64,000 bases of DNA from Leishmania mexicana MHOM/GT/2001/U1103 (taxonomy: Eukaryota > Euglenozoa > Kinetoplastea > Trypanosomatida > Trypanosomatidae), in NCBI RefSeq assembly GCF_000234665.1, contig NC_018338.1, positions 722,084 through 786,083 of the forward strand, in the 5' to 3' direction. The notes beneath the pieces are model-generated. The model saw nothing but the letters and a program-made list of their open reading frames with translations, did not search any database and was not told the origin of the DNA. Made by a program: the position numbers and the translations under genes. Below are positions 26,387 through 38,100 of the stretch, piece after piece (the first letter of the stretch is position 1; each line of letters begins with the position of its first letter).

Positions 26387-28507
26387 ATGCCGCCCAAGAA
26401 AGTTAAGGATCTGGCGAATGCTCCTGTGCTCAAGATGGCACACGAGGAACAGGTGCAGCTCCTGTCTGATGCGCTGCTTCGGGAGTACATGCACCGTCGC
26501 GGCTTTCTCGCAACCTTGAAGGCGTTTGATGAGGAGCACCCGCGCGACGCGAACACGATCTCTTCGCGAGCGCTCATGTCCGACCTCATGGCGCTCAACC
26601 CGGACGATCAGCAGCGCATGAAAGGCGAGGGCATTGAAACAATCATGGAGATGCTGTGCAACTTGCGCGTTGAGCGCCGACTAGAGACGGAAAAGCTAAT
26701 GGCTGAGGCACACATGCCGCTGCCGCAGGTGCCCGCCAACTACGAGGCACTCAAGAATAAGCAAGCGGCGCGAGAGGCTCGAATGGCGGAGAGACAGACG
26801 CGAAAAGCGTCCTCCAAGCAGAAGCCCAAGGCGTCCACTTCCACAACGAAAGATCATGAGTCCAAAGGGGCCGGGGACACACCCCAGCTGAACAACAGCA
26901 GGCGCGGCAGGCACCACCAGCACCGCTCGGTCACCTTGCTAAGCGGCGCGTCCCGCGGGAAAGAGTTGGCTGGCATCACGATAGACGACTTGCTTGGCAG
27001 CTCGCATGGTAGCAGCGACAATGACAGCGAACACGGCAGCCGAGACGAAGAAGCGGAAGAGGGCGGCAGCAGCTCTGACAGCCACAAAGCAGAGCGGACC
27101 GGCGCGAGATCAGCTGCCAAGTCGTCTGCGTCGGATGCAGGGCTGTCCTCGTCGAGGACTGCGAGCACGCCAGTCGCTCAACCTGCTTGGATGGAGGTTG
27201 CCGCGAAGCAGAAGTCATCGTCGACGAAAGGGAGTGGTGGCGGCGGTGGAGCACAGAAGAGACCCTCTGACGACGAGGGTGACGGTGCAGTCGACAGCGA
27301 GGCAGGCGAGGACAGCGACGACGGTGTCGAAGACCTTGGAGGGTCTGCAATGACGGCAGAGCAGCGAGAGCAGCTCTCTGCCGCCTTTCAGCTTCTCTGT
27401 GGCTTCGACGGCAGCTTGCACAAGGCCTTTCTGGAGCAGGGCTTTACCTTCGACGACTGCGCCGACTGCGCCCTCATCCAGTGGCAGCGAGGCGGTTGCG
27501 ACGGAGTTATTGCACCAATTCAAGCCTTTGTGGCTGCTTACTACTATGAGCGCGAAGCGTATGTGAGCAAGGAGAAACGCCAGCGCGAATGCCTTGCCAA
27601 GGCACTGTGCACTTCGCTGGAGCAGGCACAGCCGAACGCTGCCAAGATTGTGCTGCTCGACAGCGTGTGGAAGACCGAGCGTGGCGGCTCTCGCTACACA
27701 CGCAGTCACGTTCTACGGCAGGCGGCGAAGCCTCGCACGCGATGCTGGACGAAGATGACGAGCATGCAGGAGGTCACTGAGGTTCTGCGCGACACACTAC
27801 TTACCGAGGAGCGCTGGATGAAGCCACGTGGCGGGGGCCTTATGAGCTTCTTGTTCTCACTGCTCGTCTCGCGCTGGGTGGATGTGGTGCAGCAGGAGCT
27901 CACAAAGGCAAGCACCGCCGATAACGGGCGTCCGTCGCTGCTTCTTCCCATGTCTGGCCGCGCGACACTGGGCCTCGTCAATCTTGTCTTGACGGGTCGC
28001 GTCGTTTTCTTTCGCCACAACGGGACGCGGAACGGGAATGAAGCGGGGTACTCTTCCAGACTCCGCTGCGGGCTTCTCTGCGGCGATTCTGCTGCCGATG
28101 TGGATGACCACGGCAGAGCCGCTGCCGTCAGTGCGTCGTCGTCGTCTCCGCTTTCCTACACGAATGCCACGGAGCCGCAATTTCCCAGCTGGGTGGTGTG
28201 GCACCGGGAGAGCTTCGCGAATGTGTACATGACCAAGGATACGCGGCAGCTGTTTCAACAAAAGCTGAACTTAGGCGGGAGCGCATCTGTCGATCTGGTC
28301 TACTGGGACGCCGCAACGGACGACGAGGAATTCCCTCTGACGGTGACGGTGCGCAGCATCGTCTTCGGTGCCGGCAGCGGCAGTGGTGGTGGTGGTGGTG
28401 GTGGTGCGCGTAACACCAAGTCGTTCGTTAACACCGCCATCACATCGGTTCCAGCGTGGTCGTCGGCGGTGATTGACTGGAACGGAAAGGCGCCTCTGCA
28501 AGATTGA
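26387..28507 (+). CDS. LisH domain protein with a MINDY-4-like (DUF4205) deubiquitinase fold, probably catalytically altered
   Basis: 706 residues. A LisH-type helix pair is at about 24-50 (LLREYMHRRGFLATLKAFDEE). Residues about 130-320 are disordered and rich in Ser, Lys, Asp and Gly. From about 322 the protein follows the MINDY-4/FAM188B pattern known to me: a FNxxW-like lead-in, the segment around QRGGCDGVIAPIQAF (366-380), an SLLxSRxxDxV helix, a LVNLVLTGR stretch, WVVWHRESFANVY (about 602-614) and DLVYWDAATDDEE. Family members cleave Lys48-linked ubiquitin chains with Cys in GGPCxV and His in a SESHF-type strand. Here the Cys column reads Asp372 (Cys is shifted to 371) and the His column reads Phe610. 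The fold call is good; activity is doubtful. A poly-Gly run lies near the C-terminus (nt 28384-28407). Confidence 0.8.
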   Translation: MPPKKVKDLANAPVLKMAHEEQVQLLSDALLREYMHRRGFLATLKAFDEEHPRDANTISSRALMSDLMALNPDDQQRMKGEGIETIMEMLCNLRVERRLETEKLMAEAHMPLPQVPANYEALKNKQAAREARMAERQTRKASSKQKPKASTSTTKDHESKGAGDTPQLNNSRRGRHHQHRSVTLLSGASRGKELAGITIDDLLGSSHGSSDNDSEHGSRDEEAEEGGSSSDSHKAERTGARSAAKSSASDAGLSSSRTASTPVAQPAWMEVAAKQKSSSTKGSGGGGGAQKRPSDDEGDGAVDSEAGEDSDDGVEDLGGSAMTAEQREQLSAAFQLLCGFDGSLHKAFLEQGFTFDDCADCALIQWQRGGCDGVIAPIQAFVAAYYYEREAYVSKEKRQRECLAKALCTSLEQAQPNAAKIVLLDSVWKTERGGSRYTRSHVLRQAAKPRTRCWTKMTSMQEVTEVLRDTLLTEERWMKPRGGGLMSFLFSLLVSRWVDVVQQELTKASTADNGRPSLLLPMSGRATLGLVNLVLTGRVVFFRHNGTRNGNEAGYSSRLRCGLLCGDSAADVDDHGRAAAVSASSSSPLSYTNATEPQFPSWVVWHRESFANVYMTKDTRQLFQQKLNLGGSASVDLVYWDAATDDEEFPLTVTVRSIVFGAGSGSGGGGGGGARNTKSFVNTAITSVPAWSSAVIDWNGKAPLQD

Positions 28508-29304
28508 GCAAGGCGAGGCGAGCGTGTGGGCTACTCGACAGGGACTTTACATGAACACCGATGGCCTGGCTCACGAGGCCCAAGCAAAGACGTGTACGTT
28601 TGTGTGTATTTGCGTGAGCGTTTTCTTGTCCACACCTCTCCCACTCTTCCACCATGCCTCACCTTGTGCTATCACGACGGCTTTCCGTGCATGCCGGCTT
28701 GTTCTTGTTCTTCTCTATCTGTGTGCAGGTATGGGTTGCCTCGTCGTCGTCTCCCCCTTTTCCCTCCGTGTGCGATAGCATCGTGCGCCTTTTGTCTCTC
28801 TTCTCCGTCTTTCCCCGCCCCCCACCTTTGTTGCTGCTGCTGCTGCTGCTCGTTTCCTCCTGCCACGTGCCCCTCCTATCTCCCTCACTGCATGCCCTAA
28901 TACTCACTCCCCTTTTCCTTCCCCTCATCTCGGAGGGTGACCAGGCGAACCACGAAGACGGAGAGCGGAACATCGCAGATTCGCTCTCTCCCCCTTCCAA
29001 AAAAAAAAACCGCTCTCATATGTCACGGCACGGTGGCACCTAGGAATGAGGAACGGATGCCAAATTTCGCGTCTCTTCCACCCTCCCTCTTCGTATGACC
29101 TGCAATTGGCACGTGCGGCCCACTCCCCTCTCCTCCTTTCCCCCGACTGAAGGACACTGAATCAAAAGCGGTGGTTTCCTATGGGTGGTGCCCGGAGAGG
29201 CGATCGGGTCAGGCGTCGATTTTAGGGTCAGCCATACAGCCGCTTTCGTTTTTTAAATTTTATTTTCTCGTTTCTTGTGTCCCGCGCTTCAGTCATGCTC
29301 TTTT

Positions 29305-29756
29305 CTGATGACGCCGGCCGCCTCACTGTGGTATCAGGATCTAGTGCCCACTCTGCACGGAAGCCAAGAGCCGGGCGGCTGCACTCGGGTACGGCTGGCG
29401 GACTCTTGGCGTCGGTGGACAGGTCTGGGCTGGCGCTGCGCCGAAGAGGCTTGCGGCCATGGCCGCCATGATTGGCCAGCTCACTACGAGTCGTGTCGTC
29501 GATTCGACAAACATACGCATCCACTCCCTTCTTTTCTGCCTTCGCTGCGCTGCGGTGATGTTGGGCGTAGTCTTTGACCTGGCCTGCGCTGTACGCGGTA
29601 GGACTGCCATGGGCTGCGCGGCGCCAAGCGGCGCTGGTTGGGCCGGTTCCTTAACATAGCCGCCGTGCAGCAGAGGTAAGCGAGCTGTGGTTGCATGCGT
29701 ATACATATATATATATATATTGTTGGCGTGCTCGTGGTGGTAGAAGAGACACGTTG
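29305..29756 (+). mobile_element. SIDER-type retroposon copy with a Pr77-like 5' signature
   Basis: The 5' end (29305-29375) reads GATGACGCCGGCCGCCTCAC and continues with the block ATCTAGTGCCCACTCTGC and GAAGCCAAGAG. This aligns with the 5' signature of the two copies at 39.86 and 47.18 kb and with the remembered 77-79-bp hallmark of trypanosomatid ingi/L1Tc-clade elements. Bases 29359-29756 recur almost identically, inverted, at 54463-54862. A TA microsatellite lies near the 3' end. SIDERs are short non-autonomous elements found mostly in Leishmania 3' UTRs, where some have been tied to mRNA turnover. This copy sits about 800 bases after the LisH/MINDY stop codon. Confidence 0.75.
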
Positions 29757-32700
29757 AGGGACGAACAGAACTTCCAGTCGAGAGGTTTGACGACTGCTTT
29801 TCTTTTTTTCCCGCTGCTTCTCCTTGCAGAAGTCCTTTGCCCTCTTGTAGGGGGTCTCCGCTATTTCTTTCGGACGGCTTGCGACCGCGACGTACAGGTA
29901 TATATATATGTGTGTGTGTGGGGGGGGGGCGTAGTAGCCCGATTTTTCCCCTCCTATGTTGGGGAGGATGTTAACTGGTTTTACGATTTTGTGTGTGAGC
30001 TCAAGTCAGTCCGACCCAGCCAGTCCCTGTCATGTTGGCCACCGTGAGAGACATGATGGATAAGGGAGAGTGGACCCTTTATTCTCGTAGAAGTCATCGC
30101 AAATACGAGGAGCGATTCCGTGAGAGCGGAGTGCAGAAGCCAGCTTCTCCCCCCCTCCCCTGCCTGGCGACGGCCAACGCGTTTGGTGACATCGCCCTAT
30201 AACAGGCCAGCGAACGGGAAGGAGCCCTTCAACAGTTACCCCGCTTGCCCCTCTTATCCCCATCGCTCCCTCTCTCTGATCTTACACCAGCGAAGGCAGG
30301 AGCTATTCGTGTACATCTATGTGTATTATTATTATATGCACAGAAACATTTACCCATAAAGCAGGGCGAACATCGTGCTTGGGTTGACTCGGTGATGCAG
30401 CGCATTCATTGTGTCTGCGCCTGTATGCGTATGCGGAGGCCTCAGCAGCGCCATTTGGCTGACACATGCGCGGTTCTCATCCATGCGTTACCACCTGTTT
30501 CTTCCGTGCAACGCCCCCTTCTCTCCTTCTCCGTCCCTCTTCTTCTTCCTTCACCGTCTGCTACCTTGTGCGAACCTTCCATCTATGCCGACCCACACCC
30601 GCACCCAAACCCGCTTCGCTCGCCATCTTCCCACTCCCCACCCCCACAAACGCCAGTCCCCCGCCCGTCTCTAACCCGTACTTTGCTACCCCCGCTGTAA
30701 CGTCTGCTCACTGCCATTTTATTACCACGGCACTCTTCCCCGTTCAACTTATACCGGCACTACCCATCAGCTGCAAGAGGGTGTGCTTCGTGCCACAAGC
30801 TCTCTGCGCGTTTGTCTCTTGTTGGTGAGTCTGGCGCTCGCCTCATGGTACTGGCTCGGCTCGTTCTCGACCCCTTTCTCACCGTCTCTCCTCACTTCTC
30901 CCCAGCGTTCGAGCTTGCCCCCCCCTTCCCCATCCTCCACTCATTCTGCTACTGGTGTTTGCTGTTGCCTCGTGCTGCCTAGCGCTTCCTCCCTTTTCTT
31001 TCGTGTCGTGTTCTTTGCTCTCTTCCCGGAGCAGGTGTGCTTCAGCTTAAGCTTCTTTGTGTGCGTGTTCTTTTACGCTATTGCAGCTGATCATCGTCAC
31101 CGCATCTCACCATAGACCGAAGGGGTTTCGTGGACTGTCGTGTGCTGCGTGCGTTGCTCCGCAGATTGTGCCACACGCGCGTGGGCGACCCCCTCCCCTC
31201 TTCCCATTGACAGACAGAAATCGTACAGTATTCGCCATCCATCTCTGTTTGTGTGTCGCGCTGATTTCTCATTAGTTTTTTTTTTCGTTCTCTCGTCGTC
31301 GTCGTCGCGTCGCCACGTCGGCTCATCGTTCTTTCGCTTGTGTGCGTGTGTGCGTCTCTCTCTCTCTGGCTCCATTTGGTCTTCGCTGCCACTGGTGACC
31401 CTCCCCCTCCTCTCTCTCCCACACACACACACACACACCCACACAACACGCAACGCTGTAAAAAAAAGAGGAAATCGGAAACAATACCAACAAGAAATTT
31501 TTATTTATTTTTATCATTTGCCGTGTTCGTTCAACCGAAGGAAAAAGAAAAAGGAAAAACGATAAACGTAAGAAATCCGCTGACAGTAAAAAAAGATTCA
31601 GAAAGCATCAGGTACCGTAGAGAAAGGGAACAGACCTACATCCACGGTCTGCCCACTCCCCCCCCTCTCCCCCTTCCCCCACTTGTTCACCGTCGCGGAT
31701 ACATTCCTGTATATATCTCTCTCTGTGTTCGCGTGCACGTTAGTCATTGGAAAGGAAGGGGAGAACAGAGGAATAGGGCGCAGAACAAACCTCCGACGAA
31801 AAGGAAGTCGTAACAACAACAAAAAGGGATACAACACACAACGAACAAACAATCGTGACCCCCTAACCGCTCATTCCAATTCGCACCTTCCCTTCCACCG
31901 CGGTAACTTTCTCCCTGCGTGTGTCTGCGTGTGTGTGTGTGCCTCTGAACCTCCCTATTTCGTCTTTCCCTTTTTCGCCTCCATCTGGCTCACCGAATTC
32001 GACTTAAGCCCCGCACGTTCCCATCCCTTTCCCCTTCCTGTTTTTTTTGTTTGCTTTCGCTTGGCTTGCACCTTGGCGTGTGTGTTCGGTTCAGTCTCGA
32101 GCGCTGAGTTCCCCTTCTCTGTTCGCCACTCTTCTTCCTTTTTTTTAGGTTCGCTTTCGTTTCTTCGTATCTTTGTTTGGCCTCTCCCTTGACCTGCCTC
32201 CCCCTCCCCCTCCCCCTCATCCTCCTCTCTCGTACCTTCGTACTACTGCCACGATCACTACCCACGGCGGCCAAGAACACCCTTCTCTCTTCTCCTAAGT
32301 GAGGACTCTTCTTTTTTTTACTTATTGTTTTTTTGTTGTTGCTGTAATCACTGCCGCTTACTTTTGTGTGCCCCCCCCCACCACCTACCCCACTGCCTCT
32401 ATCCCTCATCTTTTATTTTCCGCTCCATCAATACGATACGAACATCTAACACGACAGCGACGCTCTGTTGGTTTGTGAGGACTTTGTGCTTAATTTCTTT
32501 TTTGCTGTTTTCTTTTTTTTTGTGGATCTCCTCTCTACTCTATGTCTTTCGCGTTTCTTTTTTTTGATGTTGTGTAAGCTGTGCGTTAATTGTCATCTCC
32601 CTTTCTTGCTATAAAAACTCCCTCCGTGTGTGGCTGATAGCCCCGCCCCCCACCCCATTTTTCTTGCTTTCTTTTTCTCTCTTGTCCTCTTGTAGTTGTA

Positions 32701-34926
32701 TATTTGGCGCACCGTTTTCGCGCGCGCTCTCCCTCTCTCCTCTTAGGAAGACACACACACACACACACGCGAAAAAAGAAGAGGGAAAAGGAAACGAGAA
32801 GAAGGCCTTCTACTTTGGTAGAGCTGTGACAGCTGTTCGTGCTGCTTCCGTCTCGCTGGCCTGCGGCTTCGTTGCTCTCCCCCAACGCCAACCCAGCTCC
32901 ACCCACCCCACCCCCACCCCCACGGTCACTTGAACGCTGTCTGCCCGTTTTTTTTTTTCTGAGGCCTTCTTCTTTGCCAGCGTTTTCTTTCTTTTTTTTG
33001 CCTTGTGTGCCCCCCTCCCTCCCTTCCTCCTTTGTACCTCTCTGGCCAGTGTTTTTTTTTTACGTTTCGTCGCGCGTTCCAAGTTGCGGCGTATCAGAAC
33101 ATCAACCGAAAGAAGCGGTCTTCCTTTATATGTAAGGACTTCTCTGCCTCTGCCTCATTGTGTTTTGTTGTCTTCACTTCTCATAGCTTCTTCCACCACC
33201 CCGCCGCCCGGGCACACTCTACATAGGACTTGTTACCGCCCTCTCCCCCTTGTTTTTCCCCTGCCCTTCGTCGTCTAACTCTCTTTCCCCTCTCCTTCTC
33301 GTTTTCCTGATCTGAGACAAGGAGGCACGGAAAACAAAGAACAGCAAAACGACTGTGTCTGTGTCCTCTCGTTGTCCTTGCACTGTATTGACTCCCCCTC
33401 TCCCTTCTTCTTCACTCTGGGCTTTTCTTTTGCTGTTCTGATTTTCTGACGTTAACGGAGCGACTTGTCCACTCGTATTCCGTGACTTTAACCCCCTTTT
33501 TTCTTTCTTTCCATTACGTAACAGGCCACAGGCACAACGCGGCGTGCATCACTGAACGACGTTGAGAGACCACGGAACATCACAACGCCGGCTGCCGATT
33601 AAAGTGCCCACTTAGAGTCACAAAGTCAGAGGAAAAAGAGAAGGCGTGGGGCGGTCCTACATTGCGGAACGCACGAGAACCACGTGCAAACCGCCATTAC
33701 AGTCGTCTTGCTTCTTTTTCTTTCTCACACAACTCTATTGACGGTCTTGCTCTCTTCCTTTTTTTCTGTTGTACGCTTTTCCTTCGCGCGTGCGCGTGTG
33801 TGTGTGTTGACAATCAAAAGTGGTAGACTAATTCCCTACTTCCACGGTATTTTCTCCCCCCCTCCCCCCACCCCCACCCACCCTCACCCTTCCCACTCTT
33901 CACCTCAGGAGACGCTGCGCGCTCTCTGGCGGATAAACCGGTAGACCATCCGGCGGCGGAAACACAACGAAGCGACGAAATTGAAGCACATCCAGTTGCT
34001 GGATAGGTGTCTCTCCCCCTCCTCCTCTTCCTCTATATTGTCCATTTGTTCCCTGGCCCCCCCCCCCTTCGCCATTTTTTTCGTCCTTTGTAAAAAAAAG
34101 GAATCTCATCTACGCTCTTACATTGTTTTGGCGCTCTCGGCAGTATATATATATATCTCCTTGCTTGTGTGTGTGCGAGTGAGAGGGTTGTCTGTGCGAC
34201 ATTGCGTGTGTGTATCCTCCCCATTCGTCCTTCTTCGTTAGTGGGACAAAGCAAGAGCGAAACGCACAACAAGTTGTTAGAGGATTCGGAGATCGGAAGG
34301 GTACGATCGCCCTCGCCAATCCGCCTGCGCCCCATCCTGATTGTTGACCCGTTTCGCTTGTTGCCGTTAAAACTCGGCCAAATCATTGACGTTCCTCCCC
34401 CTTTCCCAAGACCTCTCTTCCTCTGGTGGCTTCTCTTTATCTCAGCTCGCCCCCTTGTCCTTGTGGTGCATGCATCGCGCTAGAGGGTGCTAGCTTCCAC
34501 GTCACCGTCTTCTGTGTTCTGGTGGTGTTTTTTTTTGTTCCCTAGTCAGTCTTTGAGAAGCGCACAGCTGACAAGGGCCGATCTCCCGCACGACGACGGT
34601 CACCAAAAACAAAACCTCTTTTTTTGTTCTTCTGCACGAAGGGGAGAGAGAGAGGAGAGAGGAAGCGCCGCCCTCTACATTGTTACGGGCGCGCAGTAGC
34701 GATACACAACCTTGGAAAGTACGGAGAAAAGCGCGAGACGAAAAGCAGCCGCAGCCGCACCCGTTTGTCCGTTGCGTGCCTCTGTTCTCTGAAGCCACAT
34801 AGTTACATCCATCAGCCGTTGTAGGCGTTTTCTATATATATATATATATTCTTTTGTTGGTTTTCATTTTGTGTTGCTCCCTCTATTTCGCTTGAAGCTT
34901 GTGCGTGCGCACTGCGTTGAGGAGCA

Positions 34927-34965
34927 TTTTTCTTCTTTTGCTTTTTCATTTCGCGTTATTATCAG
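34927..34965 (+). promoter_or_regulatory. Candidate spliced-leader acceptor of the ENA ATPase
   Basis: A T-rich tract (34927-34963) ends in AG at 34964-34965, about 148 bases upstream of the ATG at 35113. A second candidate lies near 34897 after an upstream T/C stretch. Several tracts in this spacer could serve, so alternative trans-splicing is possible. Confidence 0.4.
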
Positions 34966-35112
34966 TCGACATCTTTTTGGGCGGTACTCTGCGCTCAGAG
35001 CGGCTACCTTCCAACGCATCGAAGCTCCCTGATATACATACCAACACACACACACACGGACACGGCTGCACACACCACTACTATTTCTACTAGGACTACA
35101 ACTTTAATCAAA

Positions 35113-38100
35113 ATGTCCGGCAACAACCGCAACGGTGACCATCGTCACCCGTACAATACCTTTACCGCGACACAGGGCCGCGCCCCACACTCCGACGATG
35201 ACAGTCACGCGTACACGCCACAAGCGACCTCGCGGGCCCATCAGGACCCCAATGCGAATCCGCCGCTCTCAACAGCGCGACTTTCCGATGCGTCTGTGCC
35301 ACCGACGGCGGCGACGAACAACGGTTCGTCCTCTGCTCCACATGTGAGAGCCACGCACTCTTCGTTGAACAACGCTGCGGTTGCCGCATCGAATTCTAAT
35401 CCGGCGCCTGGCCCCGTCACCGTTTCCGGTCAGCCGTCAAACGGGGTGAAGCTGGCCGGAGTGGAGATCGAGATGACGAAAAGGTCGACCTTCCTCTCGG
35501 CGGACCTTGTCGCGAAGGGGTTGGAGGAGTTGGACGACAGCGAACACTTACCCGTCTTCTCAGGCGAGAAGTCGAACGGGAGGGTGCTGGGCGACGGCAC
35601 AGAACAGGGCACAGAGGTGGCTGTAGGTGCCAAGGAGCACCACGCGATGAACTTCGGAGACGAACAAGGCGACGAGCCGACTCCCGAGGCGTACGACGCC
35701 AGAGACAAGTTCTGGGCACTGGCCCTGGAGAACGTCTTCAACCTCGTGCAGTTGGAGGACCCTCTCGCTGGCATCGATGCCGCCGACGCGCCGCACCATG
35801 CCAAGGAACTCGGCGACAATGTCATCCCGATAAAGGGCGGTCCGAGCTGGATCATTATCTTGGCGAGCCAGTTCAAAAACGCCATCACGATTGTTCTGCT
35901 GATTGTTATTATTATCAGCGGTGTGTTCAAGGACTGGGCTGAGTTCGGCGTAGTTCTCTTCATCCTCTTCTTTAACGCCTTGCTCGGCTTCTACCAAGAG
36001 TACGGCGCCGAGAGGTCGCTCGCGAGTCTCAAGCAAATGACGGCAGGTGTGGCGAAAGTGATACGTAATGGCATTCCTGAGATCATCTTCATTGACGAGG
36101 TCGTCGTCGGTGACGTCATCGTGCTCGAGCAGGGCGCCTCCGTGCCGGCTGACTGTCGTATCTTCGAGTCGAACGGGCTAGAGGTGGATGAGGCTCTGTT
36201 GACGGGTGAGGCGCTACCGGTGGTGAAGCACGGGAACGTCATTCGAGACCCGGAAAACCGTCTCGCTCTTGGCGACCGCAAGAACATGGTGTACCGCAGC
36301 ACGCAGGTGACGCAGGGTCGCGGCAAGGCGGTGGTGGTCGCCGGTGGCCTGAACACCGAAATGGGCAAACTTGCGAAGCGGCTGAGCGACAGCAAGAGCA
36401 GTGGCAAGACGGCGCTGATGAGGAAGCTCGACTACATGATGTACTTCCTATTCTTTTGCTGTGCCATTGCCGCCTTGATAGTGTTCGCGGCCAACAAGAT
36501 GCGCTACACGCCGGCAACCCTCTCGTACGCCACGGCTGTGGCCATTGCCATTCTCCCCGAGTCACTTTGCGCCGTCATCACGGTTGCCATGACCTTCTCT
36601 GTGAAGCGCATGGCACAGCAGAAGTGCATTGTGCGCAAGCTGCCGGTGCTGGAGGTGCTGGGCAATGTCACGGACATCTGCTCCGACAAGACCGGGACGC
36701 TGACGGAGAATAAGATGGTGGTCAAGAAGGCGGTGATTGGCATTGACGACGTGTACAGCGTTGGCGGCGCTCCGTACGACACCCACGGGGACTTCTTTCC
36801 CGCCATGCGGAACGGCCAGGAGCAGCAGCCCGTGAGCATGACTCATCAGCAGGAGGTGCGCTACATCTACCAGTTTCTCAAGTGTGCCGCCCTCTGCAGC
36901 ACAACGGTCCTGCACGTCTCTGAAGAGGACATGGACTCCCTCGCTGGCAATGGCAACCCGACCGAGATTGCCATCCAGGTGATGACCTGGAAGGCCGGCC
37001 TGAACCGCGACAAGCTGGAGGAGGAGGGCTGGGAGTGTATCACGGAGTACTCTTTCGACTCTAAGATCAAGCGCATGTCCACGGCATGGGAAAACAAGGC
37101 GAAGTGTGAGCTCTACCTCTGCACCAAGGGCGCCCCTGAGCGGGTCATCGAGCTGTGCACGTACAAGATCAGCGAGGATGGCAAGCTTGTCAGCCTGACG
37201 CAGCAGGACCGCGAGCAGGTCGACCAGCACATCCATGACTTGGCCGCGCAGGGTCTACGCACCATCTGCTTTGCATACCGCGAGGACGCCACGAAGATCT
37301 TCCCGATCCCGGCTGACGAGCCGTTCATCGACGCTTACGACCGCGACCAGGTCGAGTGCGACCTCGTCTTCCTGGGCATTGTCGGCATCTACGACCCACC
37401 CCGCCCCGAGTCTCGCCCGTCCGTCGTCGCCTGCCAGCACGCCGGCATCTGCGTGCGCATGCTCACGGGTGACCACACGTCCACCGCCGGCAGCATTGCC
37501 TCGATGCTGAACATCATTCGCCGCCGCGACCTCGGCGACCCAGTGAAGCTGCAAGCGGGGCCTGACTTCGACAAGGTCGACCCTGAGACTATCGACGGTT
37601 GGGCCGACCTCCCTGTCGTCGTTGGCCGCTGCTCTCCCGAGTCGAAGGTGAAAATGATCGAGTCGCTGCACCGCCGCAAGAAGGTGGTGGCCATGACGGG
37701 CGACGGCTTCAACGACTCCCCCAGTATCAAGATTGCCGACATTGGCTGCGCGATGGGCTCCGGCGTCGACGTGACGAAGGGCGTCGCAGATCTCGTCATC
37801 ACTGATGACAACTTTGCCACCATCGTGAAAGCTGTCGCCGAGGGACGCCGCATCTCGCAGTGTATCCGCAAGTTTGTTGTACATCTGCTGTCGAGTAACG
37901 TGGCTGAGGTGATTGCGCTGATCTGCGGCCTGCCCATCAGCCACGGTGGCGAGTCGGTATTCATCCTATCCCCCATCGAGATTCTGTGGCTGAACATGTT
38001 CACCTCGGCCCCACCGGCGACGGGTCTGTCGCTCGACAGGGCCACGGACGACATTCTGCAGGTGCCGCCGAACACACAGGGATTCTTCACGATTGAGCTG

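Larger units (their letters stand above)
28508..35112. other. 6.6-kb gene-free spacer upstream of the P-type ATPase
   Basis: The longest gene-free stretch of the window. The first part is the 3' UTR of the LisH/MINDY gene and contains a SIDER copy (29305-29756). From about 30.5 to 34.9 kb the + strand is markedly pyrimidine-rich, with many T-runs, a (CCCCCT)n patch at 32198-32217, CA repeats (31422-31445, 32752-32768) and TA repeats (29899-29909, 34142-34153, 34833-34849). No ORF here resembles a protein. It probably includes a long 5' UTR of the ATPase, but the true acceptor is ambiguous. Confidence 0.6.

Noticed and set aside
29341..29706. 121-codon minus-strand ORF, also seen on the plus strand at 54467-54877
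   Set aside because: It is the antisense of a SIDER copy and recurs only because the repeat recurs.
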